Of a stretch of DNA of 64,000 bases, positions 18,551-27,600 are shown in pieces (positions within the stretch are counted from its first letter, which is position 1; each line of letters begins with the position of its first letter). This DNA comes from Paenibacillus sp. FSL W8-0186 (GTDB taxonomy: Bacteria > Bacillota > Bacilli > Paenibacillales > Paenibacillaceae). The position numbers and the translations under genes are program-made. Under the pieces are notes generated by a model, which saw nothing but the letters and a program-made list of their open reading frames with translations, was not told the origin of the DNA and searched no databases. The stretch spans positions 1,474,001-1,538,000 of the forward strand of contig NZ_CP150207.1 in the NCBI RefSeq assembly GCF_037969765.1, in the 5' to 3' direction.

Positions 18551-19396
18551 ATGAAAAAATGGATGCTCATGCTCTCATTACTAATGGTTGTTGTGACCGG
18601 CTGCGGTAAACAAGCGGACAGCGGCGCAGCGAATAAGGAGGTCTCGCCAGCGGAATCGCCGCAGCAGCAGGAGGAGGTCACGCTTAAAGTGGCAACCCTT
18701 ATTCCGCCGATGACCGAGATCCTCGAACTCGTTCAGCCACTGCTGAAGGAAGAAGGCGTTAATTTGGAGCTTGTCGTATTGTCGGACAATATCCAGCCGA
18801 ATGATGCGCTGGCGAATAAGGAAGTGGACGTCAACTTCTTTCAGCACGTCCCGTATATGGAGCAGTACAATCAGAACAAGAATGCTAATCTGGTAGCTGT
18901 ACAACCAATCTATCACGCTGTATACGGCGCTTATTCGAAGCGTTATAAATCGATGGAAGAGCTGCCGGAGGGCGCGGTGATCGCCATCGCTAACGATCCG
19001 TCCAACATTGGACGTTCGCTGGATATGCTGGATAAAGCCGGCATTATCAAGCTGAAGGAAGGCGTCGGCATTGAAGCGACGCAAGCAGATATTATCGAAA
19101 ATGAGAAGAACTATAAGTTCGAGGAGGTGGATTTGCTTATGCTGGCGCGGATGCTGGACGATGCGGATCTCGCGCTCATGACGCCGGCTTATGCGAGCCC
19201 GCTCGGCTTGACGCCGAAGAAGGACGCCCTATTGACCGAGACGGCGGAATCCGATTTCGCGATTACGCTAGTAGCCCGCGAGGATAACAAGGACTCTGAA
19301 GCGGTGCAGAAGCTGGCCAAGGCCATGTCCGGTCCTGAGGTGAAGCAGTTCCTGCAAGACAATTACGATGAAATCGCCATTCCTGCTTTCGAATGA
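18551..19396 (+). CDS. metQ: MetQ/NlpA-family amino-acid-binding lipoprotein
   Basis: This 281-residue lipoprotein has the signal MKKWMLMLSLLMVVVTGC, with lipidated Cys18. The mature part is an NlpA/MetQ domain: LKVATLIPPMTEILE, VDVNFFQHVPYMEQYN, AIANDPSNIGRSLDML. In MetQ the DVNFFQH motif and NDPSN loop line the methionine pocket. The ATG at 18551 follows GGAGGG by nine bases. It is the receptor of the MetNI transporter encoded just upstream. A terminator directly behind the stop closes the operon. Other NlpA-family ligands, such as cystine or dipeptides, remain possible. Confidence 0.92.
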   Translation: MKKWMLMLSLLMVVVTGCGKQADSGAANKEVSPAESPQQQEEVTLKVATLIPPMTEILELVQPLLKEEGVNLELVVLSDNIQPNDALANKEVDVNFFQHVPYMEQYNQNKNANLVAVQPIYHAVYGAYSKRYKSMEELPEGAVIAIANDPSNIGRSLDMLDKAGIIKLKEGVGIEATQADIIENEKNYKFEEVDLLMLARMLDDADLALMTPAYASPLGLTPKKDALLTETAESDFAITLVAREDNKDSEAVQKLAKAMSGPEVKQFLQDNYDEIAIPAFE

Positions 19397-19415
19397 TTTC
19401 AAATGAACATTAAAC

Positions 19416-19456
19416 AAAAATCCGGGATTTCCCCATGCGGGAGGCCCCGGATTTTT
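19416..19456 (+). terminator. Rho-independent terminator of the metNIQ operon
   Basis: AAAAATCCGGG pairs with CCCGGATTTTT around a loop of about 18 bases. The right arm itself ends in five T residues, so the hairpin may work on both strands. Confidence 0.82.
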
Positions 19457-19776
19457 GTTTCTAACGATACAGGTCATCCACAGGCTGCCCTAGATTTCGG
19501 AGAAGATGAGGACGTCATGTATCAAAAATATACCGGCTGCTACGTTACCGTTGACAGCTCCGGCGTGGTCACGAAGGCTGAGAAGCCTGATGGTGAAGAG
19601 AAAGACGAAAATCAGCAAAAGCTATTTAATCAGGGCTCAAAGCATGAAGACGATGGTGCAAATGATGAGTAAGAAGGTGGAGAGCCAGAAGTAGTGAATT
19701 CTTCCCATCAGGAGAATCCGAGTTCTGGACTTGATGGAGATGTCCCGGACTTGCGAAGATATTACCTAATGAGTAG
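19457..19776. other. Intergenic stretch with a possible gene fragment
   Basis: No complete gene is supported. A short plus-strand frame at 19518-19672 reads MYQKYTGCYVTVDSSG and then turns into a Glu/Asp/Lys-rich tail. It has no convincing ribosome site, and its longer version would start inside the metQ terminator. It may be the residue of a decayed gene. No other signal was seen. Confidence 0.3.
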
Positions 19777-19781
19777 AGAAA

Positions 19782-19811
19782 AGGAGCATTCTATGTTAAC
19801 TGAATGCTCCT
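19782..19811 (-). terminator. Terminator of the small secreted protein gene
   Basis: AGGAGCATTC and GAATGCTCCT form a perfect 10-bp stem with a 10-base loop. On the minus strand it is followed by TTTCTC, right after the stop at 19818. Confidence 0.75.
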
Positions 19812-19817
19812 GATCTA

Positions 19818-20171
19818 CTAAGGCCAATATGGATTGTATTGAACGTAACCTCTGTAGGTCACATAATGGTAACCTGAACCATCGTTATCAATAACGGTGA
19901 GGGAAGGATTAACCAGTTGTAGTGTTCCTGTAAACCTACCAGCTGGAAAGTAAGTAATGTGGTAGTAACTAAGTGATGGAAAACTAGAATCTTTCTCTCC
20001 CTTTCCAAAATAAATAGTTCTAGAAACTTCTACATATTTTGGAGAGGTATCATAGAAGTCATTAGCCTTATTTGCTGCACTGGCTGTTGATGCTGGCAAT
20101 ACTGAAGTAATAGCAATTAAAAATGTCAAGAAGAGAGTGATAAAAGATGTTCTTTTTAAACTAAATTTCAT
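19818..20171 (-). CDS. Small secreted protein of unknown function
   Basis: This 117-residue protein has a clear signal peptide: a basic start MKFSLKRTSF, a hydrophobic core, and cleavage near ASTASAA. The mature part of about 85 residues is rich in Tyr, Ser and Gly (SYYHITYFPAG, DGSGYHYVTYRGYVQYNPYW) and looks like a small beta-structured secreted domain. No cysteine is present and no family was recognised. Its reality is supported by a strong AAAGGAGG ribosome site before the ATG and a dedicated terminator behind the stop. It is a single-gene unit with lower GC than its neighbours, which suggests recent acquisition. Confidence 0.75.
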   Translation of the reverse strand: MKFSLKRTSFITLFLTFLIAITSVLPASTASAANKANDFYDTSPKYVEVSRTIYFGKGEKDSSFPSLSYYHITYFPAGRFTGTLQLVNPSLTVIDNDGSGYHYVTYRGYVQYNPYWP

Positions 20172-20394
20172 AGATTAACACCTCCTTTTTTAATTAATAT
20201 ATACATTTGTGGAAAATAAATCAATTAAATTTTAATTATAATATGTAAATATAGAAATTTAAGGGTATTTAATTGAATGAAAGATAGGATGATATTAGTA
20301 AATGTAATAGATAGATGACTATGCTTACATGATGAGTTTGAGTTGATAAGTTAATGCACAGTTCAATCATATAGCGCGTTAAGGGGGAATGGTG

Positions 20395-20610
20395 ATGCTG
20401 GACGAAGGACTTAAGACGGAATCATGGACTTCGGAGCAGATCAATGCTCACCTTCAGCGGATCGGAGCGGATAAGCTTCCAAGCATAGTTGTAAGTAGTC
20501 GATTGAATACGACTGCTCCACAAATAGCAATGAAGATTGGACGGTACCAGGGGATTGAGGAGATTGGTGATGGCGTGGGAACAAGGGGGACTTTTCCCAA
20601 AAGCAAGTGA
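20395..20610 (+). CDS. Small protein of unknown function
   Basis: This 71-residue frame starts with ATG at 20395, seven bases after AAGGGGG. The sequence begins MLDEGLKTESWTSEQINAHL and has no signal peptide or membrane segment. No family was recognised. The last 14 residues are Gly/Thr/Lys-rich and lie where another frame takes over (20570-20707), so this gene may be the first part of a frameshifted longer one. A terminator at 20782-20826 supports a transcribed unit. Confidence 0.45.
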   Translation: MLDEGLKTESWTSEQINAHLQRIGADKLPSIVVSSRLNTTAPQIAMKIGRYQGIEEIGDGVGTRGTFPKSK

Positions 20611-20707
20611 GCAGGAAATTCAGCGTACGAAATTCCTGCTCGGAAAATATACAAGCATGATTGTATGTCTGACAGTGCTATTCGTCGAAAGATCGATGAC
20701 GGGGTGA
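20570..20707 (+). CDS. Candidate 45-residue small ORF overlapping the previous one
   Basis: The ATG at 20570 follows GAGGAG by seven bases. The frame reads MAWEQGGLFPKASEQEIQRT, then a moderately hydrophobic segment (LLGKYTSMIVCLTVLF), and ends at TGA 20705-20707. That TGA overlaps a further GTG frame reaching 20776. The three frames together could be one gene broken by frameshifts, or a chain of small coupled ORFs. No homologue is known to me. Confidence 0.3.
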   Translation: MAWEQGGLFPKASEQEIQRTKFLLGKYTSMIVCLTVLFVERSMTG

Positions 20708-20781
20708 AAAGCATGGACAATTCACTTAAGCTGGTGGTTTTTTTGAACAAGGTAACGCGAATTTTTCATAAATAAAATGCC

Positions 20782-20826
20782 AGAAGCCCATAAACTTTAT
20801 GAGAGGGCTTCTAATTAGTTTTTTTT
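20782..20826 (+). terminator. Rho-independent terminator of the small-ORF unit
   Basis: AGAAGCCC pairs with GGGCTTCT, extended by ATAAA/TTTAT inside. After a short spacer comes a run of eight T residues. Confidence 0.7.
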
Positions 20827-20952
20827 ACTACTTATTTAATGGCTCAACATTATCGTAAAGCATATAAGGAGGCATGCCAGGTTAATCCAGCTTGTAGTAC
20901 ATCAAGGATCTCTTTTAATGATTCCTCAGGAGAGTAAATTAATGTCATATCG

Positions 20953-21705
20953 CTATTCGACCCGGCGCAGACGCAAATCCTTCGTAAACCATTGACGATA
21001 GCTGAGCGTGCTGAGCAGGATGCTGGTAATGGCGGCGGAGCTGGTAAAGGCAAACACGATCAGAATTTGATAGCGAACCGCCTCGACGGGATCGGCTCCG
21101 GCGATGATCATGCCGGTCATCATGCCCGGCAGCTGGACGAGCCCTACGGTTTTCATTCCATCGATCGTCGGGATCATACTCGATTTCACGGAGCGTTTCA
21201 TGACATCCTGAACCGATCTCCGAGCGGATGCGCCCAGGGAGAGCAGCGTTTCGATTTCGCCGCGCGAAGCAAGGATATCGCGTTTGAACTGGTTCAGGAA
21301 CAATCCGGCCACCACCATGGCGTTGCCAATAGTCATGCCGCTGATCGGAATGATGTATTGGGGTGTTGGCTCTATAATGTCCAGACCCAGCAAGAGGCCC
21401 ATCATGAGCAATTCCGTGGCCGCAATGGCTATGACCACTCTCCACCAGATTCCTGCCAGCCCTTTGCCCCGCTTGGCGGCATTGCTGGCAGCGACGGTAA
21501 TCATGAATATGACGATCGCTATGATGAATAATGGATGATTGCTGTTAAAGACAAACTGAAGCACGTAGCCGACGAGCAGCAGTTGCACAGCGGCACGGAT
21601 TGTTCCGATGGCGATATCCTTCTCCAGCTCAAGCTTCTGCCATACGGAAATCAGCATCGTGACCATCACGAAAATAATCGTAAAGCTGAGTGCTAAGAGA
21701 GACAT
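20953..21705 (-). CDS. fetB: FetB/YbbM-family ABC exporter permease (UPF0014)
   Basis: This 250-residue membrane protein has about six or seven helices. Family features are RAAVQLLLVGYVL, ISGMTIGNAMVVAGL and LVQLPGMMTGMIIAG. Members pair with a FetA-type ATPase; in E. coli FetAB has been linked to iron export and oxidative stress resistance. Its start lies 13 bases inside the end of the ATPase gene, so the pair is translationally coupled on the minus strand. The metal role is inferred from the family and not from any motif here. Confidence 0.85.
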   Translation of the reverse strand: MSLLALSFTIIFVMVTMLISVWQKLELEKDIAIGTIRAAVQLLLVGYVLQFVFNSNHPLFIIAIVIFMITVAASNAAKRGKGLAGIWWRVVIAIAATELLMMGLLLGLDIIEPTPQYIIPISGMTIGNAMVVAGLFLNQFKRDILASRGEIETLLSLGASARRSVQDVMKRSVKSSMIPTIDGMKTVGLVQLPGMMTGMIIAGADPVEAVRYQILIVFAFTSSAAITSILLSTLSYRQWFTKDLRLRRVE

Positions 21706-22457
21706 AATTCACCTCTGTCCAGCGGCTGACTTAGGAATTTGCGGGCAAGACCTGTCTTGGGCTGCTCAAAAAACTGCTTCGCCGGCGTCTTTTCCAGCAG
21801 GGTATGATCACCCATAAACCAGACATAATCGCTGATCCGGGCAGCCTGCTCCAGTTGATGCGTCACCCAGATCATGGCGGTGCCTTCCTGGCGATGCCAT
21901 TGTTGGAGCAGTTCCTCTACCCTTATGGCGTTGCTCTGATCCAGCGAAGCTGTGATTTCGTCGAGCAATAGTATTTTTGGCCGCAGCAGCAGCGACCGGA
22001 TCAGGGCGATGCGCTGCTTCTCCCCGCCGGATAAATCGGCTGCATTTTTGCTGAGGTCGATCGTCTCAAGGCCTGCTTGTGCAAGCAGCTTGCCCACAAG
22101 CGGAGCGTCGTAAGGAATGCGGTGCAATTGATGCACCGTCCGCAAATTATCCTCGACGCTGCCGGGCAGCATGACGGCCTGCTGGGCCACATAGCAGACG
22201 GCTTTACGCCATTCTATAGGATCGATTTGCCTGGAGGATATGCCCTCCAGGCGGATATCGCCTTCATCGGCTATATCCAGCAGGGATAAAATTCGCAGTA
22301 AGGTGCTTTTGCCTTGCCCGGACATGCCCAGAAGGGCAACGCGGTCATGGCGGGCTACCGCTGCGCTGACATTGCTAAATAGAAGAGTCCCGGGCGAGTC
22401 CGCATGGCTCTTCTTTAATTGTTCCATTTCAAGCAGAGTAGGCAAGATGGTGGGCAC
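21693..22457 (-). CDS. fetA: FetA/YbbL-family ABC exporter ATPase
   Basis: This 254-residue ATPase has Walker A GMSGQGKST, signature LSGGEKQR, Walker B ILLLDEITASLD and the switch His in WVTHQLEQA. The Walker A glutamine and the Glu-Ile pair after Walker B are slightly unusual. The partner is the FetB-like permease downstream. The start is uncertain: GTG at 22457 has the ribosome site overlapping it, while a TTG four codons later (22445) has AGAGG at nine bases; ATG at 22427 is a third choice. The gene is divergent from the FMN riboswitch unit. Confidence 0.83.
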   Translation of the reverse strand: MPTILPTLLEMEQLKKSHADSPGTLLFSNVSAAVARHDRVALLGMSGQGKSTLLRILSLLDIADEGDIRLEGISSRQIDPIEWRKAVCYVAQQAVMLPGSVEDNLRTVHQLHRIPYDAPLVGKLLAQAGLETIDLSKNAADLSGGEKQRIALIRSLLLRPKILLLDEITASLDQSNAIRVEELLQQWHRQEGTAMIWVTHQLEQAARISDYVWFMGDHTLLEKTPAKQFFEQPKTGLARKFLSQPLDRGELCLS

Positions 22458-22692
22458 CTCTTTTACAGGATATTTATATAGTATATTTTAACAAACCTTT
22501 GGAATAAAAAGTGGATTACACAACGTATGAAATAATGTTATAATAATTGAAAGTGAAATGAATTTACATGAAACATTTCATGGAATGGTTTCAAATGTGA
22601 CTTCCTTCACTGGAATAAGTATTAATTTGTAGTATTCTAAATTCAAGGCAACAAACTGAGCTTGATAATAACAAAAATAAAATTTGAATATG

Positions 22693-22839
22693 GATCTTCG
22701 GGGTAAGGTGAAATTCCTGACCGGCGGTGATAGTCCGTTCCTTGAACGGCCTTTAGCCCGCGACTCCCTGTCTGAATGAGACAGGGACTGATCTGGTGAA
22801 AATCCAGGGCCGACGGTAAAGTCCGGATGGGAGAAGATC
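22693..22839 (+). promoter_or_regulatory. FMN riboswitch (RFN element)
   Basis: All conserved RFN blocks are visible: GGTGAAATTCCTGACCGGCG, AGCCCGCGA, a variable hairpin (CTCCCTGTC... GACAGGGA), CTGGTGAAAATCCAG, GGCCGACGG and GTCCGGATGGGAGAAG. A perfect 7-bp P1 stem (GATCTTC at 22693-22699 with GAAGATC at 22833-22839) closes the junction. A terminator hairpin at 22892-22929 is the likely expression platform. FMN binding is expected to terminate transcription before the downstream transporter gene. Confidence 0.97.
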
Positions 22840-22891
22840 AAGGGTAAGCATGCTGTGGATTTGTCATGTCCAGGCAAGCTTATTTGATCAG

Positions 22892-22929
22892 CCCCCGTAC
22901 AGATCGACGATGTCGATGACGGGGGTTTT
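22892..22929 (+). terminator. Riboswitch-controlled terminator
   Basis: CCCCCGT and ACGGGGG form a 7-bp stem with TTTT behind, between the RFN aptamer and the permease gene. Together with the aptamer this implies transcriptional attenuation by FMN. Confidence 0.85.
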
Positions 22930-22970
22930 CTGCGTATAAGACTCCGTATTCAAGGTAAGGAGATTGCAAG

Positions 22971-23951
22971 ATGGAAAACGCAACTGTAGGAGTCAAAATC
23001 AAACCTTCGCTGCCGCTGCAGGCCGCCCGCCCGAAAAGCGGGTTCTGGCTAGTCGTTCTCGGAGCTGCCCTTTGGGGGGCTGATCCGCTATTTCGCATCA
23101 TTTTGCTCAAGTCGCTCACATCGGCGCAAATCGTGCTGCTGGAGCATATCATCATCGCCTTGATTGCCATTCCGGTCATGTGGAAGAATCGCCAGGAGCT
23201 GCGAGGATTGGGCTGGAAGCAAGCCGGAGCCCTGCTCTTCATTTCCTGGGGCGGATCGGCCATAGCCACGATCCTGTTCACGATGGGACTCGTTCATGGC
23301 AATCCCAACGCCGTTCTGCTTCTGCAGAAGCTTCAGCCGCTGTTTGCGATCGTCCTGGCAAGAATGCTGCTAAAGGAACGGCTGCCTCGTCATTTCTCTT
23401 GGCTGATTATTCTGGCACTGGCCGGCACCTATCTGCTGACCTTCGGCTTTACTCTGCCGATCGGGCACTGGAGCGAAATCGTACAGGTCGGCAGCCTGCT
23501 GTCGCTTGGCGCGGCGGCGCTGTGGGGCGGTTCTACAGTAATGGGCCGTCTGATGGTGGGCCAAATGAAATACGAGACGGTAACCTCGCTTCGCTTCGTG
23601 CTGGCACTGCCGCTGTTGTTGGCAATTACCTGGAACGAAGGGGCAGCTTGGAACATACCTACTGAGGCTGGCGCTTTTGCGGCCGTATCCTTGAACTTGC
23701 TCGGTCAAGCGCTGCTGCCAGGCTTGCTCAGCCTGCTCGTCTATTATAAAGGGCTGACTACGACCAAGGCCTCGGTCGCCACACTTGCGGAGCTAAGCTT
23801 CCCGATGGTCGGAGTACTTATCAACTGGATTGCCTTTCAGGAGATGGTCACGGCCGCTCAGGCCTTCGGTTTTATGCTGATCTGGGCTACGCTGTTCGTG
23901 ATTTCCCGGCAGTCACAAGCAGCGCCTGATGCGGTACTTAAGTCTTCATAA
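22971..23951 (+). CDS. DMT/EamA-family transporter under FMN riboswitch, probable riboflavin importer
   Basis: This 326-residue membrane protein has ten predicted helices in two EamA repeats. The first begins FWLVVLGAALWGADPLF and the second VGSLLSLGAAALWGGST. AAGGAG precedes the ATG at 22971. Control by an FMN riboswitch ties it to flavin metabolism. Riboflavin importers of the DMT superfamily (RibN) are known from proteobacteria and are often FMN-controlled, whereas Bacillota usually use RibU. The family alone would suggest only a generic metabolite permease, so flavin transport is inferred from the riboswitch. Import is more likely than export because the riboswitch would shut the gene off at high FMN. 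Confidence 0.88.
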   Translation: MENATVGVKIKPSLPLQAARPKSGFWLVVLGAALWGADPLFRIILLKSLTSAQIVLLEHIIIALIAIPVMWKNRQELRGLGWKQAGALLFISWGGSAIATILFTMGLVHGNPNAVLLLQKLQPLFAIVLARMLLKERLPRHFSWLIILALAGTYLLTFGFTLPIGHWSEIVQVGSLLSLGAAALWGGSTVMGRLMVGQMKYETVTSLRFVLALPLLLAITWNEGAAWNIPTEAGAFAAVSLNLLGQALLPGLLSLLVYYKGLTTTKASVATLAELSFPMVGVLINWIAFQEMVTAAQAFGFMLIWATLFVISRQSQAAPDAVLKSS

Positions 23952-24317
23952 TTCATGTAGATAAGGTGAACAACATATACGTGCTTGCCACATATTCATT
24001 TGTTGGGTTCAACTTATAATAAAATAAATGGAATTATAGCAGTTAGTTTTTGCGGCAAGAAGGGAAAAATAGATTTAAATGGATTTCATGTCGTTAGAAG
24101 GAGAGAAGTTGCCTGTGACGGGTGGTATCCATGATTTTAGGAGTATTAAATCCATCTACTTCCCTAGTACAATTGTTTGGAGTTTAATTAGATGCCTGCA
24201 TTCCATTTAATTAGGGCAGTTTGGTATGCATCTTGTGGTACAGCATCTTAGTACAACGGTTGATATATAATGAACTTGATCTGCCTGCTGTACATTCATT
24301 TTCAATAATTTATTGCG

Positions 24318-24371
24318 ATCGATCATCATCGTTGTCTTCCAGTGGAAGGCAACGATGATGATCGATTTTTT
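24318..24371 (+). terminator. Strong rho-independent terminator
   Basis: A perfect 17-bp inverted repeat (left arm 24318-24334, right arm 24350-24366, core ATCATCATCG) encloses a 15-base loop and is followed by TTTTT. It has no T-run on the minus strand, so it serves plus-strand transcription. Confidence 0.88.
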
Positions 24372-24459
24372 GTGAAGCGCATCGCGGAGAAATGACCGCA
24401 AAATTTGGAGCAGCTCGGTCATATTCACCAGTGAGATGGCAATAAAGTATAACAAGGGG

Positions 24460-24504
24460 CCAGCGGATTCATCTTCCTGACAAGAAGAAGCCTGCTGGTT
24501 TTTT
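24460..24504 (+). terminator. Second terminator-like hairpin
   Basis: CCAGC/GCTGG with an inner CTTC/GAAG stem is followed by six T residues. The stem is interrupted, so it is weaker than the one at 24318. Confidence 0.5.
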
Positions 24505-24546
24505 GCATTTATGGATCAATCAGCTAATTTACATAAAGCGCTACAT

Positions 24547-24560
24547 TTAAAGCGTTAACG
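24547..24560. promoter_or_regulatory. cre-like or LacI-type operator half
   Basis: TTAAAGCGTTAACG matches the cre consensus at 12 of 14 positions and contains the perfect palindrome CGTTAACG. It sits about 60 bases before the start of the large surface nucleotidase gene. Confidence 0.3.
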
Positions 24561-24617
24561 ATAACATTGGTTCTATATGATGGGGGCGATAATAATCATC
24601 TTACAGGGAGGGAATTC

Positions 24618-27600
24618 ATGTTGCGAAATATGGGCAGGAGGATTGTATATTTACTGCTGGCGGTTCAGCTTCTTGCCGGCTCACTATTTACAGGGGCTGC
24701 AGCTTATGCCGCAGATGATAAAGCAGCAATTGATCATTTGAAGCAGCTTAAGGCGGGAGAAATTGGCGCTGGCGGGCCGCAGGCTGGCGACCTCCAAACC
24801 GATGCCGGACAAGCCGGTCATGGACAACCTGCGGAAGCATATTCCGTAACGCAAAATGTATACGCTGCAGCGGACTCTTACGATTTTACAGACAAGCTTT
24901 ACATTCGCAAAATCGGTTCATACCAGGTCGGCTCCACCAACAAGGATGGCGGCGTGGCCGAGATCGTGAAATACAATAAAGGGAACGGGAGGTTCTACCT
25001 CGTTAACGGTTCCTCCAATCCGCCAAGCCTTGATATCGTCAAGCTGGCCGGCGGTGTTTTAACGAAGGAGAAGACGATTCAAGTCAAGGAGCTGGCAGAG
25101 TCGGGCGGCTTCCAATACGGCGACTTGACCAGCGTCGATGTACATGAGGAAACGAAGCGCATAGCTCTAGCAGTACAGGAAGCGGATGCGGCCAAAGCGG
25201 GCAAAATACTCGTCATGGATGAGGACGGGAATTTGCTGACGACTTACGAGGCCGGCGTGCAGCCGGACATGCTTCTGTTTACGCCGGACGGACGCTATAT
25301 ACTGACGGCGGATGAGGGAGAACCGCGGCTTGCCGGGATCGATCCGGAAGGCAGCGTTACGATCGTCGATACGCTGACCGAAGAGGTGACGCATGTTAAA
25401 TTTGATGATCCTGCGGTGATCGATGATTTGGTGCATATCCGTGGAGCTTCCGGCGCAGACGGCAGCATCACTGGTCCGGGAAATAAAGCCGACGCCTTGT
25501 TCGATTTGGAACCGGAGTATATTGCCCTTTCTTCAGATGGAGAGACCGCTTATGTGTCGCTGCAAGAGAACAATGCGATCGCTGAGGTCAGTATCGCCGC
25601 CAGAACGGTAACAGCCGTGCGCGGGTTAGGAGTGAAAGATTTAAACGACCCGGCCAATTCGTTGGACTTGGTGAAGGACGGGACGATCAAGCTGGAGAAT
25701 GTTCCATTCTTCGGCCAATATATGCCGGATGGAATAGCTGCCTATGATTTTGGCGGCCAGACCTATCTGTTTACGGCCAATGAAGGAGATGTCACCGAAT
25801 GGCCGGGCCGGGTGAACGGCACAACACTTGGCAAGCTGCGAACCCGGCTGAACCCCGGCTCTGCGGCAGCGCAGTTTCTAGAAAGCAAGGGAACGGTTTA
25901 CGATAAAGTCGAGGTCGCCGGGGATATGGGGAACGACGAGGTCTATTTGTACGGGGGGCGTTCTTTCTCCATTTGGAATGCTGCGGACATGCGGCTTGTG
26001 TATGATAGCGGCAGTGATTTTGAGCAAATTATAGCCCAGCGTCTGCCGGATTATTTCAATGCGAGCAACAGCAAGACAGAAAAGGATGACCGCAGCGGCA
26101 AAAAAGGCCCTGAGCCCGAATACGTCTCGGTCGGCCGGGTCGGCGATAAAGTGTTTGCTTTTATCGGGCTGGAGCGGATCGGCGGCGTCATGACTTATGA
26201 CGTGACTGACCCGGCGGCGCCGGAATTCGTCAATTATACGAATACACGTGATTTCGGCGCGGGCCTGGATACCGATACGGGGCCGGAGGGACTGGAATTC
26301 ATTCCTGCGCCATACAGCCCGACGGGGCGCCCGCTGCTGCTCGTTGCAAACGAGGTTGGCGGCACCGTGGCTGTCCTGGAGCTGGAGGTTACTAAGGTAA
26401 CCTTGAATAAGACGGACTTGCGCCTTCATTTGGGCGGTGCCGGAGAGAAGCTGACGGCAGCGGTGGACGCCGTCGGCGTTGGCCAAGTCGGTGTGAAATG
26501 GACATCCTCCAATCCCGGTATCGCGGCGGTAAATGGGGATGGCCTCGTTACACCTGTAACTGCCGGGAGTGCGGAGGTTACGGCAATCAGCGAAGACGGC
26601 TATGGAATGACTATTGCAAAAGTAACAGTAAGTGAGGCTGCCGCGGCGGACTGGAAGCTGACGGTGATGCATACCAATGATACGCATGCCCATTTGGCCG
26701 ATGTCGCAAGACGCGGAACCCTTGTCAGGGAAATCCGCGAGGAGACGGCCGGAAACAGCCTGTTGGTCGATGCAGGAGATGTGTTCTCGGGGGATCTTTA
26801 TTTTACCAAGTGGCTGGGGCTGGCCGATCTGGCGTTCATGAATCAGCTGCAATATGACGCAATGACCTTCGGCAATCACGAGTTTGACCGGGGAACGGCC
26901 GTACTTGCCGAATTTGTGAGCCAGGCACAGTTCCCGCTGGTAAGCTCGAACATTGATTTCAGCAAGGATAATCATATGGCGCCATGGATTAGATCGCCTA
27001 AGACGATGAGGGCTGGCGCTTTTCAAGCGGCAGGGGATGCTGGCGTGTATCCGTATGTCGTGTTTGACGTCAACGGCAAGCGTGTTGGTGTGATGGGCCT
27101 GACCACAGAAGATACCAAGGAAACATCGAGTCCCGGAAAAAATGTTGCATTTCTTCCCGCTGCAGAGGCTGCAGCTGAGACGGTAAAGGCGATGGAGCAA
27201 GAAGGAATTCAGATCATTATCGCCTTGTCCCATCTAGGCTATAGCCGGGATAAGCAGCTCGCTGGCGCAGTGGACGGGATCGACCTGATTGTCGGCGGCC
27301 ATACCCATACGAAGCTGGATGAGCCGGAAATCATCTTGAATTCGGATGGCGGCGCGCCGACGGTGATCGTGCAGGCCAATGAATGGGGGAAATATTTGGG
27401 CCGCGTCGATCTTTATTTTGACCGCAACGGCGTCGTGCTGACGGGAGCGGGCCAAACGTCCGGAAGGCTTATTCCCGTAGACAGCCAGGTAGAGGAAGAT
27501 CGCGAGCTGAAAGCGATGCTGGAGCCATATAACGCTGAACTGGACGTGCTCAAAAAGCAGGTGATCGGAAATGCCGGCGTTGTTCTCGACGGGGAGCGCG

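Larger units (their letters stand above)
23952..24617 (+). other. Intergenic region with two terminators and a possible small transcript
   Basis: The 666 bases after the permease gene contain no solid gene. A 33-codon frame (TTG at 24109, AAGGAGAG seven bases before, stop 24208-24210) is the best coding candidate, reading ...GGIHDFRSIKSIYFPS. Two separate terminator hairpins follow at 24318-24371 and 24460-24504. The first is 366 bases behind the permease stop, so either the permease message has a long 3' end or a small RNA or peptide is made here. Confidence 0.4.

Noticed and set aside
19403..19672. 89-codon frame downstream of metQ
   Set aside because: Its start lies within the metQ transcription terminator, and only the middle part looks protein-like. 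Kept as a possible fragment only.
20850..20945. Minus-strand fragment reading MTLIYSPEESLKEILDV behind fetB
   Set aside because: It is protein-like in composition but has no ribosome site and only 32 codons. It may be a remnant, not enough to call.
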